A DNA stretch of 64,000 nucleotides from assembly GCF_947492815.1 (NCBI RefSeq), contig NZ_CANLOB010000001.1, positions 310,001-374,000 of the forward strand, given 5' to 3'. Each line of letters starts with the position of its first letter. The first letter of the stretch is position 1. This stretch comes from an uncultured Dokdonia sp. (lineage in GTDB: Bacteria; Bacteroidota; Bacteroidia; Flavobacteriales; Flavobacteriaceae). Made by a program: the position numbers and the translations under genes. The notes beneath the pieces are model-generated. The model did not search any database. It was not told where the DNA came from and was given only the letters and a program-made list of their open reading frames with translations. Shown here piece by piece: positions 51,083 through 59,603 of the stretch.

Positions 51083-52783
51083 GTGAATACAGGTACAGAA
51101 AACGAAATGTACGACGCGATCGTCGTAGGTTCAGGAATTAGTGGTGGATGGGCTGCCAAAGAGTTATGCGAAAACGGCTTAAAAACATTAGTTTTAGAAA
51201 GAGGTCGTATGGTAAAGCATATAGAAGACTATCCTACCATGCATATGGACCCTTGGGATTCTAAATTTAAAGGTGAAAATACAGCAGAAATTGAAGCTCG
51301 TTATGAGAAACAATCAAGAACTGGGTATGTACATAAAGCTGAACGCCGTCACTTTTTTGTAGATGATATTGATCACCCATACAATGAAACAAAACGTTTT
51401 GATTGGATACGTGGATACCACGTTGGAGGTCGTTCTATTATGTGGGGACGTCAGAGTTATAGATGGAGTGATATAGATTTTGAAGCAAATAAAAAAGAAG
51501 GAATCGCAGTAGACTGGCCTGTGCGCTATGCAGATATTGCTCCTTGGTATGATAAAGTAGAAGAATATATTTCTGTAAGTGGTGAAAATTTAGGATTAGA
51601 AGTACTTCCTGATGGAAAGTTTAGTCCTCCTATGGAATTAAACTGTGTAGAAGAGCATCTTAAAAAGAATATGGCTCAGAATTATAAAGATCGTTTACTT
51701 ACGATAGGTCGTGTAGCACATATTACAGGTGCTAAGACGTATGACGGTCGTTCTGCATGTCAGTTTAGAAATAGATGTATGCGCGGATGTCCGTTTGGAG
51801 GATACTTTAGTAGTAACTCATCTACGCTTCCTGCAGCAGAACGTACGGGGAATATGACACTACGTCCATATTCTATTGTAAAAGAAGTGATATATGATGA
51901 AGCATCTGGAAAAGCAACAGGTGTTAAAATAATAGATACAGAAACAAAAGAAGAAAAAGTATTTAATGCAAAAGTAATATTCTTATGTGCTTCTGCTATT
52001 GCGAGTGCGAGTATCTTAATGCAGTCTAAAAGTAAACGTTTCCCTAATGGAATGGGGAATGATAGTGGTGAATTAGGGCATAACCTTATGGACCATCACT
52101 TTAAAGCAGGAGCTACTGCAAAATGGTCTGGAGATAAAGACAAATATTATAAAGGACGCCGTCCAAATGGTATTTATATTCCTCGTTTTAGAAATATAGG
52201 AGGAGATACAGATCAACCTACTTTCAAAAGAGGGTATGGATATCAAGGAGGTGCAGGACGTGGAAATTATCAGCCAGAAATTGCAGAAGCAGGATATGGA
52301 GCAAATCTTAAAAAGGCTATTCAAGAACCAGGAGGCTGGACAATTGGTCTTATGGGATTCGGAGAATGTCTTCCATATCACGAAAATAAAATGACTCTTG
52401 ACTACAATAAGCTTGATCAATGGGGATTACCTACTGTAACTTTTGATGCAGAGTGGAAAGAAAACGAATGGGAGATGCGTAAAGATATGATTGCCTCTGC
52501 AAAAGATATGCTAAAAAATGCTGGTTTTGAAGATATCCAAACCATGGATGATCCAAGCGCACCAGGCAATGGAATTCATGAGATGGGAACTGCTCGTATG
52601 GGTAGAGATCCTAAAACTTCTGTTTGTAATGGAAACAACCAATTACATGCAGTACCTAACGTTTATGTTACTGATGGAGCCTTTATGACTTCTGCTAGTT
52701 GTGTAAACCCTTCACTTACGTATATGGCATTTACTGCACGTGCTGCAAATCACGCTGCTGCCCAACTAAAAAAAGAAGCATAA
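51083..52783 (+). CDS. GMC family FAD-dependent oxidoreductase
   Basis: This 566-residue protein starts at a GTG (51083); an internal ATG at codon 9 is possible. It has the dinucleotide motif VVGSGISGGWAAKEL (about 14-28). The C-terminus has GIHEMGTARMGRDP and the FAD/active-site block VYVTDGAFMTSASCVNPSLT. It belongs to the same group as glucose/glucoside 3-dehydrogenase large subunits, which oxidise sugar C3 hydroxyls. The next gene is a gluconate dehydrogenase subunit 3-like partner that could carry it across the membrane by the Tat route. Substrate not shown by the sequence. Confidence 0.9.
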   Translation: MNTGTENEMYDAIVVGSGISGGWAAKELCENGLKTLVLERGRMVKHIEDYPTMHMDPWDSKFKGENTAEIEARYEKQSRTGYVHKAERRHFFVDDIDHPYNETKRFDWIRGYHVGGRSIMWGRQSYRWSDIDFEANKKEGIAVDWPVRYADIAPWYDKVEEYISVSGENLGLEVLPDGKFSPPMELNCVEEHLKKNMAQNYKDRLLTIGRVAHITGAKTYDGRSACQFRNRCMRGCPFGGYFSSNSSTLPAAERTGNMTLRPYSIVKEVIYDEASGKATGVKIIDTETKEEKVFNAKVIFLCASAIASASILMQSKSKRFPNGMGNDSGELGHNLMDHHFKAGATAKWSGDKDKYYKGRRPNGIYIPRFRNIGGDTDQPTFKRGYGYQGGAGRGNYQPEIAEAGYGANLKKAIQEPGGWTIGLMGFGECLPYHENKMTLDYNKLDQWGLPTVTFDAEWKENEWEMRKDMIASAKDMLKNAGFEDIQTMDDPSAPGNGIHEMGTARMGRDPKTSVCNGNNQLHAVPNVYVTDGAFMTSASCVNPSLTYMAFTARAANHAAAQLKKEA

Positions 52784-52784
52784 G

Positions 52785-53426
52785 ATGAATAGAAGACAAG
52801 TACTTAAAAATTTAGGATTAGGTGCAACGGCACTTGTTGCAACACCTACCGTATTAAGTTTATTACAAAGCTGTTCAAATGAACCTGAGTTTATTCCAAA
52901 CTTTTTAACGAAAGGAGAAGGACATGCATTACGTCGTATTGTAGATCTTATCATTCCGTCTGATGCTACTGTTCCTGGAGCAGTAGATGTAGGTGTACAT
53001 GAGTTTATAGACAATTTTTGGAATGAAGTAATTCCAGAACAGGGAAAAGCACAAGTACGTATGGGATTCAAAGGACTCGCAGAAGAGTTCACCAAGACAT
53101 TTTCAAAAGATATAGAAGCTGGAAAGTCTGAAGAATTTGATCAGTTGCTTGGAAAATACTTAGCTATTGGAAAAGAAGAACAAGAAGGATTTGACAAACG
53201 TTTTGGAGAGTTTTATCAAGCGTTTACTAAAGACCCAAGCACTAAACTAGATAGCGACCTCGCCTGTAATCAATTATTTGGGCAATTAAGAGGGATGACT
53301 ATTTGGGGATGGAAAAACTCTGAAGAAATTGGAGAAAATGTACTAGCTTATGAGCCTATTCCTGGACAACAAGTAGGTTGCCTTTCTGTAGAAGATGCGA
53401 CTGGAGGAAAGGTATATTCTTTATAA
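52785..53426 (+). CDS. Gluconate 2-dehydrogenase subunit 3-like protein
   Basis: This 213-residue protein has a twin-arginine signal (MNRRQVLKNLGLGATALVAT) followed by an LLQSC possible lipobox. A gluconate_2-dh3 domain follows (LRRIVDLIIPSDATVPGAVD near residues 46-65). Subunit 3 proteins help mature and export the GMC catalytic subunit. It starts 1 bp after the GMC stop, so the two are coupled. It forms the second half of the periplasmic dehydrogenase. Confidence 0.88.
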   Translation: MNRRQVLKNLGLGATALVATPTVLSLLQSCSNEPEFIPNFLTKGEGHALRRIVDLIIPSDATVPGAVDVGVHEFIDNFWNEVIPEQGKAQVRMGFKGLAEEFTKTFSKDIEAGKSEEFDQLLGKYLAIGKEEQEGFDKRFGEFYQAFTKDPSTKLDSDLACNQLFGQLRGMTIWGWKNSEEIGENVLAYEPIPGQQVGCLSVEDATGGKVYSL

Positions 53427-53429
53427 TTA

Positions 53430-53510
53430 ATTCCCACGTAGGCGGGAATCTCATATATGATTACTAACAGCGATGACGGTATAAGGTATCCGCCTTCGCG
53501 GATATGAAAA
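53430..53510. repeat. ATTCCC-type inverted repeat element, copy 2
   Basis: ATTCCCACGTAGGCGGGAAT starts at 53430. TATCCGCCTTCGCGGATA (53487-53504) follows: a 7-bp stem with a CTTC loop. Reverse-complement parts match 47199-47249. It lies between the subunit 3 gene and the Tat-signal isomerase gene. Confidence 0.6.
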
Positions 53511-53516
53511 CACATT

Positions 53517-54464
53517 ATGAAACGAAGAAAGTTTATTCAAAAAGGAGCCTTAACAGGTTCCTTTTTGTCTTTAGGAGGATTAAGTATCGATGCAATGGCA
53601 ACGACTGTAGATAAGTACGCTTTCGCGAAAGCGAACACAGTAAAACACCATTTCAATTTGAACTATGCACCTCACATAGGCATGTTTAAAGAGCATGCAG
53701 GTCAAGATCCCATTGCTCAACTGGAATTTATGGCTTCGCAAGGATTTACTGCTTTTGAAGATAATGAAATGCGTAATCGACCTGTAGCACAACAAGAAGC
53801 CATGGCAAAAACCATGGCAAAACATGGTATGACTATGGGTGTTTTTGTAGCACATAAAATCTATTGGACAGAACCTAATCTTGCCAGTGGTAAACAAGCA
53901 TGGCGTGATGAGTTTCTAGCTGATATTAAAAGCTCTATCGATGTTGCCAAGCGTGTAAAAGCAAAATGGATGACTGTTGTACCGGGTCATATAGACTTAC
54001 GCCAGAATATGGCATATCAAACTGCTCACGTAATTGAAGCTCTCAAACAAGCCAGTGCTATCCTTGAACCACACGGTATTACGATGGTGTTAGAGCCTTT
54101 GAATTTTAGAAATCATCCTGGGCTTTTCTTATCGGAGTCTCCGCAAGCGTATCAGATATGTAAGGCAGTAAATAGTCCTTCGTGTAAAATACTCTTTGAT
54201 ATTTATCATCAACAAATCCAAGAAGGAAACTTGATTCCGAATATTGAAAAATGTTGGGATGAAATCGCGTATTTCCAAATTGGGGATAATCCTGGACGTA
54301 ATGAACCTACCTCTGGAGAAATTAACTATAAAAATGTATTTAAATACATTCATAGTAAAGGCTTTAATGGTGTATTGGGTATGGAGCATGGAAATTCTAT
54401 AGATGGTACAACTGGAGAGCAACGTGTGATCGACGCATATAAAGAGTGTGATCAGTTTTTATAA
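53517..54464 (+). CDS. Tat-exported hydroxypyruvate isomerase-like TIM barrel protein
   Basis: This 315-residue protein has a twin-arginine signal (MKRRKFIQKGALTGSFLSLG) and a hydroxypyruvate isomerase-like TIM barrel: MVLEPLNFRNHPGLF, KILFDIYHQQI, FQIGDNPGRNEPTSGEINY. It is probably periplasmic and acts with the GMC dehydrogenase encoded just upstream. The palindrome at 53618-53633 is read as AFAKA, shortly after the signal peptide. A strong terminator follows, ending the unit. Confidence 0.88.
   Translation: MKRRKFIQKGALTGSFLSLGGLSIDAMATTVDKYAFAKANTVKHHFNLNYAPHIGMFKEHAGQDPIAQLEFMASQGFTAFEDNEMRNRPVAQQEAMAKTMAKHGMTMGVFVAHKIYWTEPNLASGKQAWRDEFLADIKSSIDVAKRVKAKWMTVVPGHIDLRQNMAYQTAHVIEALKQASAILEPHGITMVLEPLNFRNHPGLFLSESPQAYQICKAVNSPSCKILFDIYHQQIQEGNLIPNIEKCWDEIAYFQIGDNPGRNEPTSGEINYKNVFKYIHSKGFNGVLGMEHGNSIDGTTGEQRVIDAYKECDQFL
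53618..53633. repeat. Genome palindrome copy inside a CDS (AFAKA frame)
   Basis: Exact CGCTTTCGCGAAAGCG in the isomerase gene, immediately after the signal peptide, read as AFAKA. Confidence 0.95.
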
Positions 54465-54484
54465 ACACAAATTCCTCTCAATAC

Positions 54485-54520
54485 AAAAAGCGCTGTTATT
54501 GTACAATAACAGTGCTTTTT
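54485..54520 (+). terminator. Rho-independent terminator after the TIM-barrel gene
   Basis: AAAAAGCGCTGTTATT pairs with AATAACAGTGCTTTTT around GTAC, with one G-U pair. It ends in a T-run. Confidence 0.92.
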
Positions 54521-54724
54521 GCATGAAACCTAGCACTCATTTAGATGAAGCAAAAACCAATAACGTTAAACAAAATAAACATCATACGCAATCGATTTCG
54601 TATATGTTTATATATTTTTAATTAAAATTGTGTATTTCATCGAAAAATACTACAGCTGTTAATTTTTTTAACAATTATTCTTATATATTGTTCAACTATT
54701 AACAACAAAATCAAAATATTTATT

Positions 54725-55960
54725 ATGAAGATTAATTTTTTTAAGTACACAATGTTAACAGCATTAGGTGTAGCAGTAATTAGTTGTCAACCAGACAGTG
54801 AAGATGGTGCGGTAACCGATAGTGCTTCTTTAGAAGTTCAAGTACAAGTAGAAACTGTTACTGGTGATAATGTATCACCTATAGAAGGACGTTATATAAT
54901 CACTTATAACGATATCAATAACCGAATGCCTTCATTAAAAAAAGCAACTTCAATACAGGATTACAAAACGCAAATTAATTCTAAAAAGGACATTTTTATT
55001 AGTGAGTTTTCTAAAATTGGACTTACTGAACAAAACATTAAAGCTACTTACGGATATACTTTTAATGGGTTTGCTGCAGAATTATCTGATGTACAACTTA
55101 ACGAGCTAAGAAAAGATCCTCGTGTGGCTAGTATTGAGCAAGATTTTACCATCAAAATGGGTAAACCAGGAAATGGAAATGGTGGTGGTGATCCAGCGCA
55201 AGTAACTCCTTATGGTACAACAAGAGTAGGCGGCGGTACAACTGCTTCTTCTAACACTGCTTGGGTAATTGATAGTGGTATTGATTTAACACACCCAGAT
55301 TTAAATGTTGATACTGGACGTAGTATATCTTTTCTTTCTGGATCTCCTAGTAACCAATCTCCTAATGATCAAAATGGTCATGGTACACATGTAGCTGGAA
55401 CAATAGCAGCTATCGATAACGCAATAGGATCTGTAGGAGTTGCTCCAGGAACTACTGTAGTTGCTGTAAGAGTATTAGATAGAAGAGGAAGTGGTTCTAA
55501 CTCTGGTGTAATTGCAGGTGTAGATTACGTAGCTGCAAATGGAGCTAATGGAGATGTAGCAAATATGAGTTTAGGTGGTGGTGTTTCTACAGCACTTGAT
55601 AATGCTGTGATTTCGGCAGCTTCAACAGGTGTGAAGTTTGTACTTGCTGCTGGTAATGAGTCTCAAGACGCTAATAATTCTTCTCCTGCGAGAGCTAATG
55701 GAAACAATGTATATACGATCTCTGCAATGGATATCAATGATAACTTTGCAAATTTCTCAAACTTTGGATCCCCTGTAGATTATGCCGCTCCTGGAGTTGC
55801 TGTATTCTCAACTTGGAAAAGTGGAGGATATAATACCATAAGTGGTACATCAATGGCTGCACCACATGCTGCTGGTGTTCTTTTATTGAGTAATGGTTCT
55901 ACTGATGGTTTTGTAAACAACGATCCTGATGGAAATCCTGATCCAATCATTCATCTATAA
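54725..55960 (+). CDS. Subtilisin-like S8 protease with I9 propeptide, lipoprotein
   Basis: This 411-residue protein has an SPII signal (VISC, Cys21) and an inhibitor I9 propeptide (about 58-140, ending DPRVASIEQDFTIKM). The subtilase domain has Asp in WVIDSGIDLTHPDL, His in NGHGTHVAGTIAA, and Ser in GTSMAAPHAAGVLLL. Unlike the first protease here, it has normal Asp-His spacing and its propeptide. It ends in NDPDGNPDPIIHL without a T9SS domain. It is a stand-alone gene with terminators on both sides. Confidence 0.95.
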   Translation: MKINFFKYTMLTALGVAVISCQPDSEDGAVTDSASLEVQVQVETVTGDNVSPIEGRYIITYNDINNRMPSLKKATSIQDYKTQINSKKDIFISEFSKIGLTEQNIKATYGYTFNGFAAELSDVQLNELRKDPRVASIEQDFTIKMGKPGNGNGGGDPAQVTPYGTTRVGGGTTASSNTAWVIDSGIDLTHPDLNVDTGRSISFLSGSPSNQSPNDQNGHGTHVAGTIAAIDNAIGSVGVAPGTTVVAVRVLDRRGSGSNSGVIAGVDYVAANGANGDVANMSLGGGVSTALDNAVISAASTGVKFVLAAGNESQDANNSSPARANGNNVYTISAMDINDNFANFSNFGSPVDYAAPGVAVFSTWKSGGYNTISGTSMAAPHAAGVLLLSNGSTDGFVNNDPDGNPDPIIHL

Positions 55961-55975
55961 GAGAATATATAACAC

Positions 55976-56013
55976 AAGAGCGGCTATCTTAATAAGATAG
56001 CCGCTCTTTTTTT
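55976..56013 (+). terminator. Rho-independent terminator after the second subtilase
   Basis: AAGAGCGGCTATCTT pairs perfectly with AAGATAGCCGCTCTT, followed by seven T residues. It also faces the convergent 56032 gene. Confidence 0.95.
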
Positions 56014-56031
56014 ATTCTTAACAATTTAACT

Positions 56032-56631
56032 TTAATTACAATTAAGGTTAAAATATCTAACAATTCTTTTAATATGCTTTTTCTTATACTCTCTACTCTG
56101 AATTTTCTCAACTAATTTAGGGCACGATTTAAAAAATTCACTAGCTCCTTTTTTGAAATTTTTTGTAAATAGTTGATTAGATCCTAAATGTATTAATTCC
56201 AAATCACCCTCTCTTTTTACATAATAATTACTAATATCAAATTGTCCTCCCCCAGTAAAACCTACACCTGTGGTAGAGGGTACTAATGGACTTCCTCCAA
56301 CTCTTGAAACCTCATAAAGCCATACTGCTCCAGCGACTTTTACTTCTACTACTATTTTATTTTTTTTATCTTTTACAGGGTGTTGTTCATAACGTTTACC
56401 TCCAATCATGGCATAATCAATTAGATCAAAGCTTATTTTTTTTGCTTTGACCTCTGGGTGTGTAGTGAATTTTATTCTTCGCTTTGAAGCCAAGCGACCG
56501 ACACCTTTTAGTGTAGCACCATTCTTATATATAATTTCTACAGGAGCTTCTTGTCCATAAATATCTTGAATGCTAAAACACAAAAGTAAAAGATAGACTA
56601 AAGGAATTATTGCTTTTTGCGTCAAAATCAA
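56032..56631 (-). CDS. Hypothetical secreted protein, 199 aa
   Basis: This 199-residue protein has a signal peptide (about 1-26, IYGQ). The rest is basic and beta-rich with a Gly-rich STTGVGFTGGGQFD segment. The C-terminus is a Lys-rich helix ending FNLNCN. No domain recognised. It lies 9 bp after the azurin stop, so both share a transcript. It may interact with the same envelope compartment, but no function is inferred. Confidence 0.65.
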   Translation of the reverse strand: MILTQKAIIPLVYLLLLCFSIQDIYGQEAPVEIIYKNGATLKGVGRLASKRRIKFTTHPEVKAKKISFDLIDYAMIGGKRYEQHPVKDKKNKIVVEVKVAGAVWLYEVSRVGGSPLVPSTTGVGFTGGGQFDISNYYVKREGDLELIHLGSNQLFTKNFKKGASEFFKSCPKLVEKIQSREYKKKHIKRIVRYFNLNCN

Positions 56632-56640
56632 AAAGTAAAA

Positions 56641-57150
56641 TTACTCAACAATAAACTTCCCTTTCATAAGACCTGAATGCCCTGGGAAGCTACAGATAAA
56701 ATCATATGTTCCAGCAGCAGGTGCTGTAAATGTAACTGTTGTAGATTGCCCTCCACCTATCATTTTGGTATGTGCAATCACATCTTTTCCTCCATCAGGA
56801 ATCCAATCTGATTCTTGTCCTACAGAAGCTGCACTTGCAGAAAATGCAGGAATCGCAGTTCCTTGTTTTAAAAGCACAAAATTATGTCCCATCACCTTTA
56901 TGTCTATCTTACCTGTATGTCGTAATGTAAGTGTTACTTCCTGACCTGCTTTTACCTTAAATTCTTTTTTATCAAACTGCATAAGGTCATTTCCTGAAAT
57001 CGCAAGATTCACTTTTGAATCGTCTTTTTTCTTTTCAGTTTTAGCACCTCCTATAGTTACTTTTTCTTTTTTATCTTCCTTTTTATCACCACCACAACTC
57101 ATTAACAGCCCCATAAGAGCAAATGCCATCAAAATTCTTGTCATTTTCAT
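56641..57150 (-). CDS. Azurin, type I copper protein, lipoprotein
   Basis: This 169-residue protein has an SPII signal (LLMSC, Cys19), a Lys/Asp-rich linker and a cupredoxin domain. The copper ligands are His89 (GHNFV), Cys153, His158 and Met162 (CSFPGHSGLM), the azurin arrangement. It shuttles electrons in the envelope. Partner unknown; it is not next to a nitrite reductase or cytochrome gene here. Confidence 0.94.
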   Translation of the reverse strand: MKMTRILMAFALMGLLMSCGGDKKEDKKEKVTIGGAKTEKKKDDSKVNLAISGNDLMQFDKKEFKVKAGQEVTLTLRHTGKIDIKVMGHNFVLLKQGTAIPAFSASAASVGQESDWIPDGGKDVIAHTKMIGGGQSTTVTFTAPAAGTYDFICSFPGHSGLMKGKFIVE

Positions 57151-57201
57151 TTTTTTTAGTCGTTTTATTATAGAATATCGAAGATACTAAACTTCCTTAT
57201 T

Positions 57202-58194
57202 TTACGGGGTTTTTTCTTCAAAAAAGTCAAGTGTACGCTGTTCACTATAATAAAAATCACCTCGTTTATAAAATCCTACGTGACCTCCATGATCTGGGGT
57301 TTCTAAAAACAGGGATTTAGAAGAAGAAGCATGTTCATAAGGATAACAATCTCCATGCAAAAAAGAGTCATTTTTTGCATTTAAAATAAGTGTTGGGATC
57401 TCAATTTCAGGAAGAAAATCAAAGCTACTTGCTTTTTCATAATATTCTAATGCATCTTTAAAGCCATGTGCTGGTGCCGTATATAAGTCATCAAAATCTT
57501 TAAGCGTTTTTATGGTTTTATAGTCTTCTGTAGTCATGACCTCAGGATATTTTACCATTTTTTTTCGATACTTTCCGCGTAAGTCTAAAAGAAATGACGT
57601 GCGATATACCCAGTTCTCACTATAATTTAATTGCTCAAGAGATGCTTTTAAATCGGCTGGAACACCTACAGTAGCTATTGCTTTGACTTGAGATGGTATG
57701 TCTTTTTTTTCGCCAGCATATTTAAGCAATGCATTTCCTCCTAAGCTAACGCCATATAAATACATCTCATTATAGACATCTTTTTCTACAATCATTTGTA
57801 TAAGAAAACGCATATCATCTGTTTCTCCACTATGATAAGAACGATATAAAAGATTATCACTTCCACTACACCCTCTAAAATTCACACCAGCTACATCGTA
57901 TCCTTTTTGGTTCAATAATTTTGCCATAGCAAGCATGTAGGTGCGTTGCGCATTTCCTTCTAATCCATGAAATAAGAGGGCAATTTTTTGGGTACGCTCT
58001 CGCGAACCTGCCTTGCAGGCAGGCAGGAGCGTATACGACCAATCCACATCTAAAAAATCACCATCAGGTAACACAAACCGTTCTCGCTCTTGGTGCACAC
58101 CCTTCACTTGCCTAATTTTAGCAGAATAAATGGTAGAAAAATGTGTGTTTTTAAAAAGTCCGTTTGCACGAAACTCAGATGATATTAATGGCAT
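57202..58194 (-). CDS. YheT-family alpha/beta hydrolase
   Basis: This 330-residue protein has LLFHGLEGNAQ, nucleophile elbow YGVSLGGNALLKY and DHGGHVGF (catalytic His), matching YheT-like hydrolases. A repeat-derived stretch (57993-58035) sits in the loop before the oxyanion strand and is read as LLPACKAGSRERTQ. E. coli YheT has a shorter linker there. It is probably functional, because the insertion is in frame and outside the active site. Substrate unknown. Confidence 0.88.
   Translation of the reverse strand: MPLISSEFRANGLFKNTHFSTIYSAKIRQVKGVHQERERFVLPDGDFLDVDWSYTLLPACKAGSRERTQKIALLFHGLEGNAQRTYMLAMAKLLNQKGYDVAGVNFRGCSGSDNLLYRSYHSGETDDMRFLIQMIVEKDVYNEMYLYGVSLGGNALLKYAGEKKDIPSQVKAIATVGVPADLKASLEQLNYSENWVYRTSFLLDLRGKYRKKMVKYPEVMTTEDYKTIKTLKDFDDLYTAPAHGFKDALEYYEKASSFDFLPEIEIPTLILNAKNDSFLHGDCYPYEHASSSKSLFLETPDHGGHVGFYKRGDFYYSEQRTLDFFEEKTP
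57993..58035. repeat. Composite repeat inserted inside a CDS
   Basis: Holds TACGCTCTCGCGAACCTGCC and GCAGGCAGGCAGGAGCGTA, that is, decayed palindrome halves flanking the GC-rich inverted module. In frame with the YheT-like gene. Confidence 0.7.
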
Positions 58195-58320
58195 TAAGTG
58201 AGTATAAGTGATTTTCTACAAGACGATAAAAGTACACATTTGATACACAGAAATCAAAGAGTTTAGCATACACCTTCTGAAAACTTAAATCCTAAAGTTT
58301 TCTAAAAATCTATTCTGAAC

Positions 58321-58356
58321 CAATCGTTTCAATTATATTTGTACCAATCATTTCAA
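58321..58356 (+). promoter_or_regulatory. TetR operator half-sites around a -7 box
   Basis: CAATCGTTTCAA (58321-58332) and CAATCATTTCAA (58345-58356) are direct repeats of the half-site found as a full palindrome at 58961-58978. TATATTTG (58334-58341), a -7 box, lies between them. Autoregulation of the TetR gene at 58362 is inferred. Confidence 0.6.
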
Positions 58357-58361
58357 ATAAA

Positions 58362-58943
58362 ATGCCAAGAGTCGAAGTTTTTGATAGAGTTCAGGTGCTA
58401 GAAAAAGTAAAGCACTTATTTTGGGACAAAGGTTTCAACGGTACTTCTATGCAAGATCTTGTAGATGCTACTGGGCTTAACAGAAGCAGTATTTATAATT
58501 CTTTTGGAAATAAAAAAGCCCTTTATGAGCTTGTCTTAAAACAATATCAAGAAGAAGGAAAAGCACTTTTTAAAACCGCATTATCACAAACTGAAAATGC
58601 TTTTGAAGGAATCTGTCTTGTCTTTGAGAGTATGATTCAAGCTATTTTACAAGATGTAGAAGGTAAAGGATGTTTTAATATGAATTGCACAACAGAATTA
58701 TCTCGTGTTGATATAAGTATCAGAGGGTTTTTAACGTCTAGACAAGAATATACTATCTCTATTTTTAAGGATTTGGTAGATAAAGGGCAACAACAAGGAG
58801 TAGTTAACAAAGAAGATTCTTCAAATAATTATGCCTATTATTTGTTTAGCGCTTTCCAGGGTCTTAGAATGACAGGTATGTTAACACGTGATGAGGAAAA
58901 ACTAAAAAAAATAGTAGCTAACACCCTAAAAATATTAAACTGA
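58362..58943 (+). CDS. TetR family regulator 1
   Basis: This 193-residue protein has an N-terminal TetR HTH (about 10-55: GFNGTSMQDLVDATGLNRSS then IYNSFGNKKALY). The C-terminal ligand domain has a Cys in GKGCFNMNCTTEL. It resembles the AcrR/YxaF group of repressors. It faces azoR in the same direction with an operator in between, so it probably controls itself and the next two genes (azoreductase and SDR). Confidence 0.9.
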   Translation: MPRVEVFDRVQVLEKVKHLFWDKGFNGTSMQDLVDATGLNRSSIYNSFGNKKALYELVLKQYQEEGKALFKTALSQTENAFEGICLVFESMIQAILQDVEGKGCFNMNCTTELSRVDISIRGFLTSRQEYTISIFKDLVDKGQQQGVVNKEDSSNNYAYYLFSAFQGLRMTGMLTRDEEKLKKIVANTLKILN

Positions 58944-58960
58944 AATTTTTTTGATTCATT

Positions 58961-58978
58961 TTGAAACGATTGTTTCAA
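58961..58978 (+). promoter_or_regulatory. TetR operator upstream of azoR
   Basis: Perfect palindrome TTGAAACGATTGTTTCAA, 17 bp upstream of the azoreductase ATG. Half-sites match those upstream of the TetR gene at 58362. Confidence 0.75.
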
Positions 58979-58994
58979 ATAAAACATTTAAACT

Positions 58995-59579
58995 ATGAAA
59001 ACACTCTTAAGAATAGACGGTAGTCCTAGAAAAGAAACCTCCATTAGTCGTCAACTTGCTAATAATCTTCAAGAACATCTTAAACGAGAGGGAGACTCTC
59101 TTTTACATCGAGATCTTTATTATGATGATCTTGTACAATTAGGAAATCAAGATCAGGTAGATGCCTATTTTATACCAGAAGATCAACAAACAGAAGCACA
59201 AAAAGCTGCTGTACATAATTCTAATATACTCGCTCAAGAATTTGCAAATGCAGATACCTATATCATTGCATCACCTATGTATAACTTTTCTGTTACTGCT
59301 GGACTGAAAACTTATATAGATGCTATATCTAGGGTTGGTATTAGTTTTAAATATACAGAAAAAGGGCCTGTAGGATTATTAAAGAACAAAAAGGCATATG
59401 TTATTGTAACGACTGGGGGTACAAAGCTAAACTCACCAGTAGATCATGTAACGAACTACCTAACTACTTTTTTAAATTTCTTAGGTATTACAGATATCAC
59501 ATTTATCTCCGCCGATGAAGTTGTCGCAAATCAAGAGCAGGCTATTGCTTTGGCTAAAGAACAAATATCAATACTATAA
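58995..59579 (+). CDS. azoR: FMN-dependent NADH-azoreductase
   Basis: This 194-residue protein begins LLRIDGSPRKETSISRQLAN and has the AzoR core SPMYNFSVTAGLKTYIDAIS and FKYTEKGPVGLLKNKKAYVI, with the TTGG motif near residue 140. AzoR reduces quinones and azo dyes. It sits in a TetR-regulated unit with an SDR, fitting a response to electrophilic quinones. The SDR starts 24 bp downstream. Confidence 0.93.
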   Translation: MKTLLRIDGSPRKETSISRQLANNLQEHLKREGDSLLHRDLYYDDLVQLGNQDQVDAYFIPEDQQTEAQKAAVHNSNILAQEFANADTYIIASPMYNFSVTAGLKTYIDAISRVGISFKYTEKGPVGLLKNKKAYVIVTTGGTKLNSPVDHVTNYLTTFLNFLGITDITFISADEVVANQEQAIALAKEQISIL

Positions 59580-59603
59580 ACAATTAAAAACTCAAAAAAT
59601 ACT

